64,000 nucleotides of DNA, taken from assembly GCA_023213315.1 (NCBI GenBank), contig JAKCPI010015614.1:1-64000 (forward strand), read 5' to 3'. This DNA comes from Euborellia annulipes. Taxonomy: Eukaryota; Arthropoda; Insecta; Dermaptera; Anisolabididae. The first letter of the stretch is position 1; the number at the start of each line of letters is the position of its first letter. The position numbers were made by a program, and so were the translations under genes. Under the pieces are notes generated by a model, which was given only the letters and a program-made list of their open reading frames with translations, made no database searches and was not told where the DNA came from. Positions 11,552 to 26,600 of this stretch are shown here, piece after piece.

Positions 11552-14500
11552 CTGCAAAGACAAAAGAACTTAATTCTTTTAAAAATTTAAGTCAAAAAAT
11601 CTGGTGTGACTGGTCGTACTGCACACAACTTTCTCTTATTTTCGGTAATCGAAAGTTGTGTGTGTACTGTGCTTGTCAAGCCAGATCTTTTTGTGTCGGG
11701 ATATAGGACCTATTTAGATTCCCATAGCACCTTAGTTCCAAACTTGCGATTTAAATGTTGAGTGCTTGAAATAAAATTTTTCAACATTTTAATCCCATAT
11801 TTGAATATTTTATACATAATAGAGAATCTTAAATAAATTTAAAATTTCATAAGAATTGGAAATTTTAAAATGTGTAAAAAGTTCCAAACCGACCCCCTTT
11901 TGAATCGAAATTAACATGCAAATCCTCAAAGGGATTAAACATTGGCTCTATGGAAGGAAGAGCCGAAAAATGAATTTTAAAAATATATAATACTACATCA
12001 GTAAAGTGTGCTTCCAGGTGCTTCAAAATGAGAATATACATTTTAAAGAGCATGTAAAAAATAATTGATTTTTGAATTTTATACAAAAACGATAGAGCTG
12101 ATTTTGAGAAACTCGAAAAAAACTGAAAAAGTAGTTCATCAATAAAGTGCTAGTACTTTTTGGCCAATTTTTTTTTTTTTTTTTTTTTTGGAATGGGTGC
12201 ATAAGGTCCGAAGACCTATAATGACCAATAGTCACATGCAGCCAGGAAGAAAATAAAAACAAAAGGAGAAGCTAAAGGGGAAACTCAACTGCGGGAACTG
12301 AGAAGATGTCTGTTGAGGTTAGACTTGAAAGTTGAAAGTGGAGGGTTTGGGGAGAAAGAGGCGGGGGGCTTGTTCCAATCACGGGAGGTCATGGGGACAA
12401 AGGAAGAATGAAATTGTTTTGTTCTGTTAGTCGTGATCTGAACAGCATAGGGATGAAGATGCCTCTTGTGTTCCGTGAATATGTTGCATTGGGTGGGATA
12501 ATTGATTTTAATTCGGCAGAGCATTGACCATGGTAATACCTGTAGAAGAGAGATAGTGCAGATACTCTTCTTCTATGATCTAGTGACTGTAGGGATAGTA
12601 AGGGTAGAATCACCTATCAGTCTAATTGACGCCTCTGTATGGCTTCCAAGGAGGAGAGAGCGTCTTTCGACGCCCCTCGCCAAAGGTGGGAACAATATTC
12701 AAGACACGGGCGAATTTGGGCTTTATAGAGGATTAGGAGTTGTTGGGAGGAAAAGTAACGCTTCGTTTTGAATAGGAAACCTAATTTCCTTGCGGTAGAT
12801 TTAACCACAGAAGAGATGTGGTTGCTCCAGGAGAGATCAGATGTAACTGTCACTCCCAGAACAGAAATGAATCTTTGAACTCGAGACTATTATTGCTGTA
12901 AATAAGGGGAGGGCAAATCCTATTTTTTTGTCTAGAAATTAAACAACATTGAGTTTTTTGGGAATTGAATTTTGTACAAAAGCTTATTTTGAGTGTTCGG
13001 GAGGGTACCTAATTTAAATATATAATTTCAATCCACTAATTCTCCTTCATGCTTAAAATCGTTACACACAGACAGACCAATTTGAGGGACTCCCTTTTTT
13101 GGACTCAGGGATCTAAAAACAAGTATACCCATCAAAATCTCGACATCGAATTTTTGACATCGGAATGCTTATATATATTGAAGTAAAATAAGCTAAATTT
13201 TAGGACACTTCTGGTCAAGTTATCGTATTATTGGTTTAAAAAAGAGGAAGACGTGAAGAATGTTCAGTCCACAGTATCTTAATTAATATTTTGCAAATTT
13301 CAACGAAGAATTAATGATTATTTGATTAAATCCGAAAACCCTTTAAAATTAGCTCTATTCGTTCAGGTAATATAAGAGAAAAATAAATAAACCAGGTCCT
13401 GTTTTCATTAATAAATTTGAGAAAAAACATAAATAATGCAATGCATGTCTATCAAGATAAATCAAGGATTCTGTTTTTGCTGAACGTTCTCTGTCTCCCA
13501 ATGGGAATCGTCTTTTCTTTAGTTCATTTTAGATTAAAAATGAATAAACAAGAATGTGGATTCGAGAAAGCAACAAGCCTGAATCAGTTGATATAAAAAT
13601 TTACTATTATTATTATTAATATTAACACATGTAAGTATAAATAATTTCATTTATAATACAATAATGCGGTAGAAATTATTTTAATATATGAATTGCTTAT
13701 TCGGATCGTATATTTCTACGGGACCAAGTTTGGGAAACGCGGACCTTAAAATATTACAAGTCCTTGAAATAAAAGTGGAAAGTTTTTATGAATCACAATT
13801 TATTACGAGCGTATATTTTGGCATTAAAACAATATTTAAAATAACCAAATGATCTTGAATAGGTTTAAAATAATAGAAACAAATGAGAGAATAAATTAAG
13901 AAAATAAGATTGATGATTAAAAACAATGTATAATTTTGTTTGATTGGATTTGCGCCCTCTGCTCGCTTTGGCGACGGAGGCAAAAGCCTTTTACCTAACG
14001 AAATTTATTTCTAGTTGTTTTCAAAGACTAAGAAAATTATGAATTATGCATTTGAGTAATCTATATTAAATCACGACTTGGAAACTAGTTTAAAAGAATA
14101 GTTTTAATAACTAGATGCTTAAGAAATCAATAGAAAAGCTATTTGAATTTTTTAATATCGTTTCTAGAATATATTTGAATTGAATATATATGAATAAGAT
14201 CGACTTGAAGTCAATGACCTAATTAAGTGAGATATTAAAATAGGATTATTTAAATAAATTACTTTTCAGATGTATATATTTACTAACAATAACAAGATAG
14301 GAGTTTTCCCTACAAATTAGAAAATATCAATTTGACATAATCTAGAAAAGTGGTTCCCAACCTGGGGCGATCGCCCCCAAGTGGGCGATTTGGGTTTTCA
14401 GGGGGGCATTAAATAAGTGGGGGCGATGAGTATTCATAGGAGGAAAAATTATTAGAGTTTACTCTTTATTGAATAAGCAAAGATATTCTGCTTAGTGAAA

Positions 14501-17500
14501 GCTTAAAGAGGTAACATTTCTCTTTAGGAAGAGTAGAAGGTAATTTAAATAAATAAATAGTTTAATTTAAATATTTAACACCAAGCTTCTAAGTGTAAAT
14601 AATATATAAACTTGAGGAAATTTAACCGTAGGTTGTTCATCTATTATATAAGGTATTAATAATGTTATCAAATAAAAAACGATTTTCTTTATTCCCAACC
14701 TAGGGTCGGGAGAGCGGGGAATATAAATAAATATATTTATCCAATCCAAGTGAAAGATTTTAAGTTACAAACCCTCACCCCATTTCTTTATAACAATATT
14801 AGAAACCACTCTCGCCTGCAATGTACCCAGACAGCTTGGAATATTGCGCTGTAATATTGTCATTATTGTGCAAGAATTGCAATATTGCTGCAATATTCCA
14901 ATGTCCGCTTCTTTGAAACTTGCAGGAATACCCAGACAGCTGGGAGCAGCAATATTGCAAATCTTGCATAATAATGACAAGATTGCAGCGCAATATTCCA
15001 AGCTGTCTGGGTATTACAATATTTTAGGAGATCCTAATAATATTTTATATAAGTAAATTTGATACAAAAGAAAAAGAGATTTTTAATTTTATTTTTTTGA
15101 AAAATTAGAAATTTTCATTTATAATTATCCCCTGTAATTACTTATTTATTATTCTTATGTAAAAAAGGTCAGAGGGGGAGGGGATCGCTCAATCCTGCCC
15201 CCTTTGGGAAAACTCAGCTCACGCACCTTAGCGTTCATTATAAGAGGATAATTTTTGTTGTTAAAAACTCTAAATTAAATAATTAAATACGTTTTAATAT
15301 ATTTATTTATCGATTCTTTAATAAAAGATTAGATGACAATGATACCTAAAAACCAAATTTAGCTTTGTCGATTAAGATATTTACATATTTACAACTGATG
15401 ATTCAATATTTTATGTTTGATTCATTGGTAACCTTCTTTTACTTTCTCTTACCCTATATTTTTTTAATTTAATTTATTGTGAATAATTTACACATAAATG
15501 AGATTCTTTTATTTTTATCTATCGTAATGGTGCTTTCAACTTTTCGGGAGTTGTTAGCAGGGTTTTGTTGTCTCCTTCGCCAGAAATTTTTAGCGGACCC
15601 TCCTCCCCCACCATAAATTTTACTTTTTGGGTTCTGATGTTCGATAGAATCAATAATAATTATATAGGAAATCTTGAAAATATGAAAAACGCCTACTAGT
15701 TAGGCAGCCAAATTGACTCACCACTATATATACAGTGTCTATGTGAATTTAGGGTTCTGAGGGTATTTTATGATGGGCCATAAACCAGTTTTTTAGCTGG
15801 GCCCCCCGCAACCTTTATTTTGGGCCCCATTATTAGACCTTTCAAAAAAAAAAATTTTAAATACAGTATATTCCTGAACCATGAGGGCCCCGGGCTCTCT
15901 CAAAGAGAAATTTTCATTATTTTTTTTCCGTTTTTACAGGAGCACTGAGGGTCCCGGGCCTATGGATGTAGTATCGAAAATAAAGTATCGATACTTGTAC
16001 TTGGTATCGTATCGATAGGAAAGCATCGATACCAATAAAGTATCGGAAGAAAAGTATCGATACCAGTAAGTATCGAGTACTTTTTTAAGTATGAGTATTA
16101 CACCGGAAGACCAGTGCGATATATGCCCCCTTCCTCAGAGTAATGACTGCCAGGGCTTCCTGGAGGATCAATCCCCCCCCCCCCTTCCTGGGTTGAATCG
16201 CAGCGTAAAGTGTACTTAAACCAGGAGCGTATATAGAAATTTTTTGAGGGGGGGGGGGGGAAAAAATTCTTTCTGGAAAAATTTTTTTTTAAAAAAAAAA
16301 ATTTTTTTTTTAAAAAAATTTTTTTAAAATTTTTTTTTTTTTAAACAAAAAAATTTTTTTCTTCCACAAAAAAAATTGTTTTTGTTTTATTTTTATATTT
16401 TTATATATATTTTTGTGTTTTGGGGGGGGGGGGGGGGCCCCCCCCCCCCCCCACTTAAACTATCTTCACCTAAAGTTTTATTGATATAGGCTACTTTTTA
16501 AAGAGTAACTAAAAAATAATTGATTTTTTTTGAATTTTAATCAAAATGGTTAGAGCGAATTTTGAGAAATCGAAAAAGCTGAAAAAATACATTAGTAAAA
16601 TACTAGTACCCTTTGGCTGATGTGATTGAAATTTCTTGAAATACTTGCGACGTAGGTACTTGGCTTAAGTATAAAATTTGAGTATCGAGAGTTTTTTTCG
16701 TTTTTGAGTAATTCCCATTACCCACATTTTTTTATATTTCACTTGAAATTAATTTAATTTATTGTGAAAAAATCTTAAATTTCAAGAAGATCGATTCCAG
16801 TTAAAATATCAAAACATAATGTTTATGTAAATTTCTCTGAAAGAGATTTTATTGCTTTTAAATGCCTGTTTTATTGCTTTTCTTGAAATTGCCATTAAAA
16901 GGAGGCGATTCCCTTTAGCTTGAATTTACGTCATTTTCACAATTATTTGAATGAATTTCAACTGAAATATCAAAAAAAAATTTGAATAAAATAAAATAAG
17001 TCAATAAGGAACGAACTCTCGATACTCAAATTTTGTACTTAAGCTAAGTATTCATGTCTCAAGAATGGGCAGGAATTTCATCCCAATCGACCAAATAGTA
17101 CTAGTACTTTACTGATGTATTTTTTCAATTTTTTTTTATTTTTCTCACAATTGGCTTTAACGATTTTGTCTAAAAATCAATTACATTTTAGATGTTCTTT
17201 AAAATGTAAATTCTTATTTTGTAGACAAAATTGTTTGAAGCCCCCCCCCCAGCTAAAACGGCTCTTATTTAAATTCTTATTTATTTTATTTTGTGAAAAG
17301 TTTCAAGTCTATATGGCCTAAGATGCCGAAAAGACTTAAAAAAATTTTTTTGAATGAGTACTTTTCATTCGATACCGGCAATCAAGTACTCATATGAGTA
17401 AAAGTATCGAAAAAAATTATCGAGTAAAAAAAGTACTAGTATCGGATCAAAAGTATCGATACTAGTAAGTATCGATACTTTTTCCGTGTCCCTAGCAGGC

Positions 17501-20500
17501 CTTCTCAAAGAGAAATTTTCAATAAATTTTTCCGTTTTTGTCGGAGCCCTGATTCCATTAAAAAATATATAATATTTTTTTTAAAACAATGAAATAATCA
17601 CAAGTAGAAAACGCATGGGTGGGACTTAATATTGTCCCTCACTGTACGTTACGCTACTGCCATAGACCATCCCTTTTGAACAATATATAGCATAGCCTCC
17701 TGTTTATATCAAATAAATTTGAACTCAAATTAATTGAATTCCAACTTTTTTATTAATCCCATTTTTTCTCCCATCCAATATGACAAAATAGCTAAGCATT
17801 CCATGAATGCAATTCTTATAAAAATCGTCGTTCGGTCTATTATCGGAATTGAAAAAGGTATTTATTACGCAGACAAACTGCCATTTGGGCTGCCTAACTA
17901 CCGGGCTTTATTTATTCTCAATAATATTGCAATAGACATTATAAAATAAATTGGTCCAAATAATTTTTCACATTCTTATCAATCTGAGGCAGTGGTTTCC
18001 AAACTTTATGTTACCATGCCTCCCTTAAAAATATTTAATCATTGACTTTGGCGCTGAATGCATTATATCTGATAAATCCTAATGAATTTTATGAAATCTG
18101 TCTAAGAACATAAGAGGGTTGGTTTTCTGTTGACTGAACCCTAGCTAAGTTCAAATGAAGCTCTACTGGAAAGTTTATAAATCAAGCATACTCTTTTTCC
18201 TTGAAATTTCTTAAAAAATCCTTATTGATATAGAGAATTAAAAAAAAAATCAATTAGCGAAATTAATTCTGACATTTGACTTATTTCTTTAAATTAAGAA
18301 AACTAAAATGAATAAGAACGATTCTTTTTTTATCAAAGCTTAAACTTTTTTATTCAAAAGAGAAATCAATATATATATTAATATTTTATTCTTTTTTCTT
18401 TCTTTAACAAAAAGATTGAAAAGTCACGGGGTCATTTTAAAAATTCAAAAGTCTTCAATAGCCAAATACTAAAATGGCGAATACTGTATATATTCATATA
18501 TTAATAATATTAGATAAATAAAAAAAAAAGAGTATTTCATTCCCTTTGACGTTTTGTCAATAGTTTATTTATTTATTTTTATTAAATATTTATCATTTAT
18601 GAAAAAGAAGATAATTAATGGTGGATAAATAATTTAAAAAAGAAAGAGATTACATTTTGTTTAGTAATAAAATAGGGAGGAGTTTTTTTTTTTTTTTTAA
18701 TAAAAATTCTCTTTCAAAAACTTATTCCTTTTTAAATAATTATTTTTTGATTATAAATAAATAATACAAATTCGAAAAGAATCCTAATAAATAATTCAAT
18801 TAAAATGAAAGTATTGAATGAAACAAGTAAACTTTAAATAGAATAAGTTGCCGCCATTGAATGACAACTCAACTTTAACTTGTTTATCAAGAACACGCAG
18901 TCATTCTCATTGATTATATAATTGCTTCGATTTTAATCTAAAATTGAAATAAAGGATATTATCACATCATAGATCATCTCTATAAGCTAATGTTATTGAA
19001 CTTGGTGCACGTGTCAAAAAACTCTATCTCTAACCATCAGGGTCATACACGAGTACATTAGCAAAATATAAAATTGAATTAAATTTTTTATTAAAAAATA
19101 ATTATTAGAAATAAAAATAGCCTCAAGTAATTAAATATTGGTAAAAATGGGGTTACATCAACATCACTAGACCCAAAAACGTTCGGTTTTCTTTCCGAAT
19201 CGCCTACTCTGATCTTTGAATAATCAGATCGGATCACGTTGGAAAAAGAGAAAAAATGGTCGGGGAGGTGTTGTGTTTGGTAGGTGGGTTATAAATTGAA
19301 TGAACGTCTTTAGTATTACTTTAGTAAGATGGATATCTGAGTAGATCTTGTAATAAGGATGCGAATATATTTATTTCGTATTTCTCGAGTGTGGAAGTGG
19401 CTGTGATTTATTTATTTTCAGAATAGATAAAATACAATAAAATAAATGAATTGGGGCTACAGAGAAAACTCTCTAAAAAAGCCCTGGAATTGGTATATTT
19501 GAACAAAGGCAGGAGGTGGCAGCCAGGAAAGAGTGACTAAATCAATGAAACTCGCAATTCGCGACGTTTCGGTTCAAATTTATTCGACCATCAGCAGGCA
19601 ATCAGGCTGCAATAGATATTGGCTGGACAAAAGGCCATAAATTTTCAGATGGATCAACATATGAATAAATATATTTATATTCATTTACATATGACAACGG
19701 TAATTAATAAAAATAACATCGATTGTAATTTTTTAAATTGTTAATAAAGTTAATTTTGAACAAAACCCAAAAATCTATTGTAGTCTGATTGCCTGATGAT
19801 GGTCGAATAAATTTGGACCGAAACGTCGCGAATCTTTGTGAGTTTCATTGATTTAGAGACACTCTTTTCTGGCTGACATCTCCTGCTATTGTTAAAATAT
19901 ATTTATTTCGTTTATTAGGCACTTCAAACCGACGTTTCGGTCAGGGCTGAAGTGTGTCAATAAAACTCATCAAAAAGTCAAATGGCCCAATGGGTCGTAC
20001 CCTAAAACCCCCTGGGGAAAAAGGGGTTTAAAAAAACCTTTTTTCAGGGGGGGGGTTGTGTAAAATATTTCTTGCCATTTAATAAGGACCCAAGGCTATA
20101 CGAGCAAAGGTTAGATATTCTTTAGTACTTCAATGTTTAAGAGCGAAGAAGAAATTATCCTTTTTTGTAATTTAATAAATATGGGAGTTTGAGTTAAAAA
20201 GAATGACGAAACTTACAAGAGTAACTGGTCGTTAGGTCCTCGAGGAGCTGCTCTATCGGGTCCCATAGCCTTGCTCAAATACGACGATCGATATTCAGCC
20301 TTATCCTCTGAAGTACTCGTCCCTCTGGATACTCTGAAAGAAAATTTATTTTTTATTAATTTGTTTAACAAACAAAAGTTCTTAATCGATTTTTTCATCT
20401 CAATTGAATTAGTTGAGATTGTCACAGATGTAACAACCTTTATAATCTTAGCTGAATTGTACCTGAAGAAGGCCACAGAATAAGTGGCCGAAACGTTGTA

Positions 20501-23500
20501 ATTTTTACAAATAAACCACAGTTAAAAAGAAAATCAAATTCTTTTACTAAAAGATGATGGAATTTATTGTGGAAAATCTTTAAGATTTGGACCATCGAAT
20601 TTTCTATTTAAAATTTTTCATATTAAAAAAAATAATGAAATAATCACTTGTAAAAAAAGACATGGTGGGATTTAACTTTGGCACTCACAGTACAAACTCA
20701 GAAGTGTAGAATAAGGAGGGGCAAAGATCCGCAGTTTTTTTTTGGATTTTTTTTTGACCTTCCTATGAAAGATACAATAAAGATTGGAACATTCCCTGAA
20801 AGCCTGATATCTTGAACATCTTACATAATTATATAGGTTTCCAAATCAGTAACATAAGAGTAGCAGAGGTACCTAAACAAAAATTTCCATTTGCGGACCT
20901 TTGCCCTACCGAGTAAGATAAAGATCTGCACTAGCGGGGCGATCGTTTGCACCTACGGGAGATTGGCTCTGCAGTGAACAACCGTCTCGAACCAGGGTAA
21001 AAAGCTGCTCGTTCTCCTAGGCTTATTAATCCGAAAAATTACTAGGTAGGGGTATTAGCAACTCGAGTATCATTGGGTGACATTGGTACCATTGGAGATC
21101 CATTGCGGACATTTGCCCCATTTAACTATTTTCATCGAAGTGTAACAAAAAATTTTTACTGTTTACTTAGACAAGAAAATGGTTTTAAAATATTTATTTA
21201 GAGGTATCAGCTTGCAATAAAAGACATTAAGTAGTTAAAAAAGTGCATACTGGTACATGTTGCAACCATGAAAATTTCCATTACATAGGCCTATATATTC
21301 CAATATTAGATGGAATGTGAAAAAAACAAAACTTGGCTCATTGTTAACAATCGGCTTCCAACCCGCTATTGAATTTCGAAGCGTCAACTGTTCTTGTTGT
21401 TACCAACCTAACAAAGTTGTTTAGAACAACGCCAAGTCTAGCGGTTGTTTAAAAATGAGGGTTCGGGCTTTTGGCCCGCGCGGATCTTTGCTCTATATTC
21501 TATCTACCTTACTCTATCCTAAGGCCGACAACACGCGGCTCTTTTATCCAAATTAGTTGGCCCTTCAGTCTAAAATATATATTTATTAAACATTTTTTTT
21601 TCTACCTAGTTAATATATTTTAATTTTTAAAACTTTCTATTTAGTAAAAATATGTTTTTTAAAGGTCTGTCGCGTCTTTTGGTTAGATTGTTTAAAATAG
21701 GTTGCCGACCCCTGGTCTATCCCATCTCCTGCTTGATATCTTATTAAATATTTTTTTTTTCTTATAATTATTTTTTTATTTATTCAACATTTTCTTAAAA
21801 TTGGAATGAGATAAAAGTGATAGAATGATGCTGACAAAATTTGTTGAATAATGAACGAATAAAACTCGAGTAATTAATTTAGTCTCTGAATGCTTACTTC
21901 TCGACAGGTTTATTGGCTTTGGATCTTCGATGGTTGTTTTTATCCCCGCTGACACACTTGTCGGACTTAGTCGTGGATGGCGCCTTCTCTGTAGTCTGTG
22001 GCTTCATCTTAGACGTTTCGTCCTTCAGTTGTTTAGGGGCTTCTCCATCGTTGCTTTTGCCATTGCTATCGTGGCCACCGCTGTTGTTGCTACTGTTGAT
22101 GTTGCCGCCGCCCTCGCTTTCCATTTTATTCACCGCAGCCGCACTCTGCTTACTTGCAAAACATATCACATCAAATCACGTTTAATGGCTTCCCTTAGTA
22201 TTTTTTTTTCTTTTTTATAATTACAAAATAAAAAGACTTCTACATAAAATCTCATTAAAAAACATTATTCAATTTTAGAACATAGTCGAAAACATTCTTT
22301 AGTAGATATTATTTTTTTTCCCTATCTCAATTTTATAATTTTTGATCAATTTTTTTTAATTTAAAGCCTTAAGGCTTAATGAATAAAATTCCAATTTAGG
22401 TAGCATTTATTTTAATATTTATGAAAAAGCCAACTTCTTTATGGTGTATTTTATACAATGCATACAAATGTATCATTATTCTTTTAATTTTTATTAGATT
22501 AACACACTATTTTCAAAAAGAAAAAAAAGTTGATTTCTAAAAAAAGAATATATTAAATTTTATTATTACAAGATTTGAAATATTAATAGTTAAATTATAA
22601 AAATACGTTCTTAATATCTCTATAATCAATTTTGATTAATTTTTTAAGATCTTTTTCAGTACCTAAGGCCATTTAGACTCATTTGAATGGAAGCCAATTC
22701 AATTGAAATAAAATTTTGTGGCTTGGATGAAATTGAGGCGAGTGTCTACTAGGGTGGGTCGTTTTGTCATTTTTTCGGAGCGAAATGTAATACCCGGCAA
22801 AAGTGGCCCACCCACATGGACATTACAGATGCCTCCTATAAGACCAAAAACAGGGCAAATTCAATACAATTAAGCGCCCAGAGGAGGAATCTCTGGCCCT
22901 TCCAGGGGCACATAACTGGCATTTTGAGGCAAGAATGTCAGTTTTCATCGCAAGTGACATCTCATTATCCAGAAATATGGTCGCTTTATAACTCAACTAA
23001 ACTTGATGACAATTTTGGGATTTTCAGTCGAAATTTCGAAACTTTGAGGTAAAAATTCTCACAGAAGATATTGTCCGATTTGAAAAAAAATTTATATCGA
23101 TAGTCCATAATGACTTTTTCGCCAGCTCTGAAGATGGTTCAAACACGGAACCGAAACGTCAGCTGTGTGAATTAACCAAATAAAGAAATAACCTTAGCTG
23201 CATTTCTCATTTTTACCCTCTTATTAATAAGAGCTATAAATTGTTTATGCAATTAATTTTCTTAATATTTTCATGGCCAGAATAAAAGGAAGTAGAGTTA
23301 GAGTTAGTAAGTAAACAGTAGAAATTTAAAATTTCCAAACAGTGAGCAAGAATAACATGAGATTAGATTTCAGTGGTGGGAGCCTACGAAGCGAGAAAGA
23401 AAACCTAGAGGTTTTCAGGAACCTCCTTATTTCGTATTTTGAAAATATTTCAACCAACCTGATGCCGGGCTTTCTTCAGTGCATATATTATTGATAATTC

Positions 23501-23603
23501 ATCCTTCTTCGTCTGGTGATAAAAGAACATATGAAGGAAGCTCGTATTTCTTTTGACTCTTCATGAAATTTTTTTTATCATCAGAGGAAAGGCCACCAAT
23601 GAG

Positions 23604-23634
<31 letters not shown>

Positions 23635-26600
23635 AAAAAACATTCACGTTTTTTCCCATTCACGCTCACATTCACACAGTCTTCTCGACAACTTAGGCCA
23701 TATAAGACTTTTTACGATAACCGTTATTATATAAATATATTTATTGGGGTCCAGGCATTCATTCTTATTTAAGCCATTTGGTATCCAAATGGCTTAAATA
23801 AAATCATCGGACTGCCTGGGGTCCGAACCCGCGATGTTTGGTATACGAGGTTAGCACGCTAACCCCTACACCAAGCCCCGAGGGCCACCAATGAGTTATA
23901 TCATGCAGTGAGGATGGTTAGGCTGGTCAAAATATTTGAATCAAATAATATAAGGCGGTTTCTGATAATCTGCAGGTTTTCTATTTCTCGAGCTCTCATC
24001 TTAAAAAAAGATGAATGATGGGTTCGTGAGAAAATTTTGAACATAATATTAATTTTTAGATTGATGAAGGGCTGTGGCAGTAAACACATGGATGAAGTCA
24101 ATAGAAATATTGGGCATCCAATATTATTCAATTTAAATTAACTCTCTCAGTTTCGGATCCAAGTCTAGTTCATCTTAAGAGCTACATAAATTGTTAAAAA
24201 AACATATAAGTAAATTTCTAATGCAGGATGGCATAGAGCTGAAGCCGAAACGTCGCTGTGAGGAAGTTAATTTAATTAATATAAAGTGAACTGCAGAGGT
24301 TTTGTTATTTCTTTTTACTTCATCACCGTCTACTGCCACAACTATTCTCCAATCTAAAAATAATATTATGTTCGAATTTTAGAATAAAAAAGAAACTCTT
24401 TCTGACTAGCCATCTCTGTAATTGAAATATAGAGAGATATATAATTAGTGACAATTAATTGTTATTTGCTATTTCCAATGAAATTAATTTCAAAGAGGAG
24501 ATATATATTGATAAGAAAAGTAGTGAGGGTGGCAGAACACGCAATACCTCTCTCTAGCGACAGCAACGACGGCACCAGCAGCGGCTGCAAGGCGTGACCG
24601 TGGCGCCTGTTGTTCCTCGCGTTTCATCATCTCGAGAATGGTGGCAGCACGTTCTTCATCAAAATCCACCGATTCAAGGGCGAAAATAACCAGCCGATCT
24701 GCGATATCCTTATAGCGTGTCTGTAGTCTGCTCCTCACTGTACCCACATACATGAAAAAACACAGGTGACAACCATCATGCTACCCTCTGCTCATCGTCC
24801 ACCCTCGCTAATTAGACACATGCGATAATTGGCTCTTTATCTCTCGTCGATAGTCATATTTGTTCAATTATTGTCTTTAATTAATAACATGGAATTATTA
24901 CTATTTCCTTAATTAAACCGATGGAAGTTGTATACTTCTAGCTACCAAGGGAAATTTGAGAGATAAAAGCATTGCATTATGATCAGAAAAATTATATATA
25001 TGGTTGTAGAAAAATAATTTATTAATCAAGACGAGATAAACATTATTACTTAAGGGGCTTCAGGAGGACACATTGAATCTTTAGTCAGAAACTAATGAGG
25101 CTTTTTAACGTATTTTTTATGCGGTTTTTTTAATGATTTAAATTCGTCAGCATTTTACATAATAGAATGCTTCTTTTTTTTTTTTTTAAATTACGATTAA
25201 TTAAAAAATATTTTTTTTTTATATTTATAGAAAATGCAAAAAAAACTCTATTATGAAAAAAGTAATTTTTTTTAATCTAAAAATATAAAAATGATTAATA
25301 TCCAACCTATAATAATTAAATGAAATAGTGACAAAGTAAAAAATAAATTACGATTAGAACTTTTGCTGGATCATATACATATAGAAGGAACCGGAGAATA
25401 AAACCAGCAGCTAGTGGACGCCTCTCACTTCAATTTAATTTGTAAATATTTCAACCGGCATCACGCCTGGTCATCATCAGTACAAAAAAACTACATGGAA
25501 ATAAGCCACAAAAAATATTAATAAATCATACATACAATAGACTTTACATTTCATTTTTAAACTTACATGATTTTTCGGAGGGCCCGTGTCAACCAATATG
25601 TTAAATATTTACAAATTAAATTGAAGTGAGAGGCGTCCACTAGCTGCTGGTTTTATTCTCCGGTTCCTTCTATATGTAAAAAATAAATTTGGTATTTATT
25701 TAAAACTTAAAGGCCAAATAGTAGAGCACTCTTGCAAAAGATGGCAGGCTAGTCTAACAGCAGGCATTATCAGATCACTTATAAGCCTATATTTATATAC
25801 TGTTATAAATGATATATAATATATAATAATATTTATAAACTATTCATTATTAAAAGATCAAATAAACACATGAGATTAAATATAGCCCTACCATCCTGCC
25901 ATCTGTTGGCAAATTTTAGTGATAGTTGTGCTTTTTGGCTAAATTTTTTTTTAAGACTCCTAACGCCATCTTATAGGCAAAAACATGCGAACAGTTTGCA
26001 TCCTGAAGAGCCTTAAAGCTACTTAATCATTTCATCAACGTACTATTGTCTTTTTCATCCTGGGTCTTAACTCGAGGTGGTGGTGCCGGTGCTTGCTGTG
26101 AGGCATTTTGAGTGCCAAGGGATTTTCGGATACGTTGCTCCTCTTCGCGTTTACTGAGTGTAAGACGTGGAGGTGGGGTGTCTCTTTTCTCAAATCCCAT
26201 GCTCAATAACTGTTCAGTTGCCTTCTGCACATTGTCATCGGAACTGCTCAGTATGTCCAATAATACCGTCTCTTCGGCTTTAGGAAATACGCTCTTCAGG
26301 TACCTGAAAACACACGTTATTTTAATTAGTGAACTTTCCTATCTTTTAAAAAATAATACTTTTTACTATAATATGCATTTAAAACAAAAACAGTAAAACA
26401 ATAAGAGTATTAGTCTATATATATTCCTTCAAACATAGATAATTAAATAAAATCTCTCATTTAAGAACTTCGCAAATCCCCCAATGAATACAAGAAATAA
26501 ATGAAAAGGAGTATTTAATAGCCTATATTACTAATATTTTATAGGCCTAATAGGAATAAATAGGAAAAAAATTAGGGTTTAAAAATGAACGTTATTATTA

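Noticed and set aside
16235..16452. G-quadruplex or regulatory G/C run
   Set aside because: Alternating long A, T, G and C runs in a decayed repeat look like slippage or assembly noise; no supporting context.
24233..24262. Hammerhead motif at GCTGAAGCCGAAACGTCGCTG
   Set aside because: Stem II is deleted between CTGAAG and GAAAC, so it cannot fold into the core; the same applies to 19925-19965.
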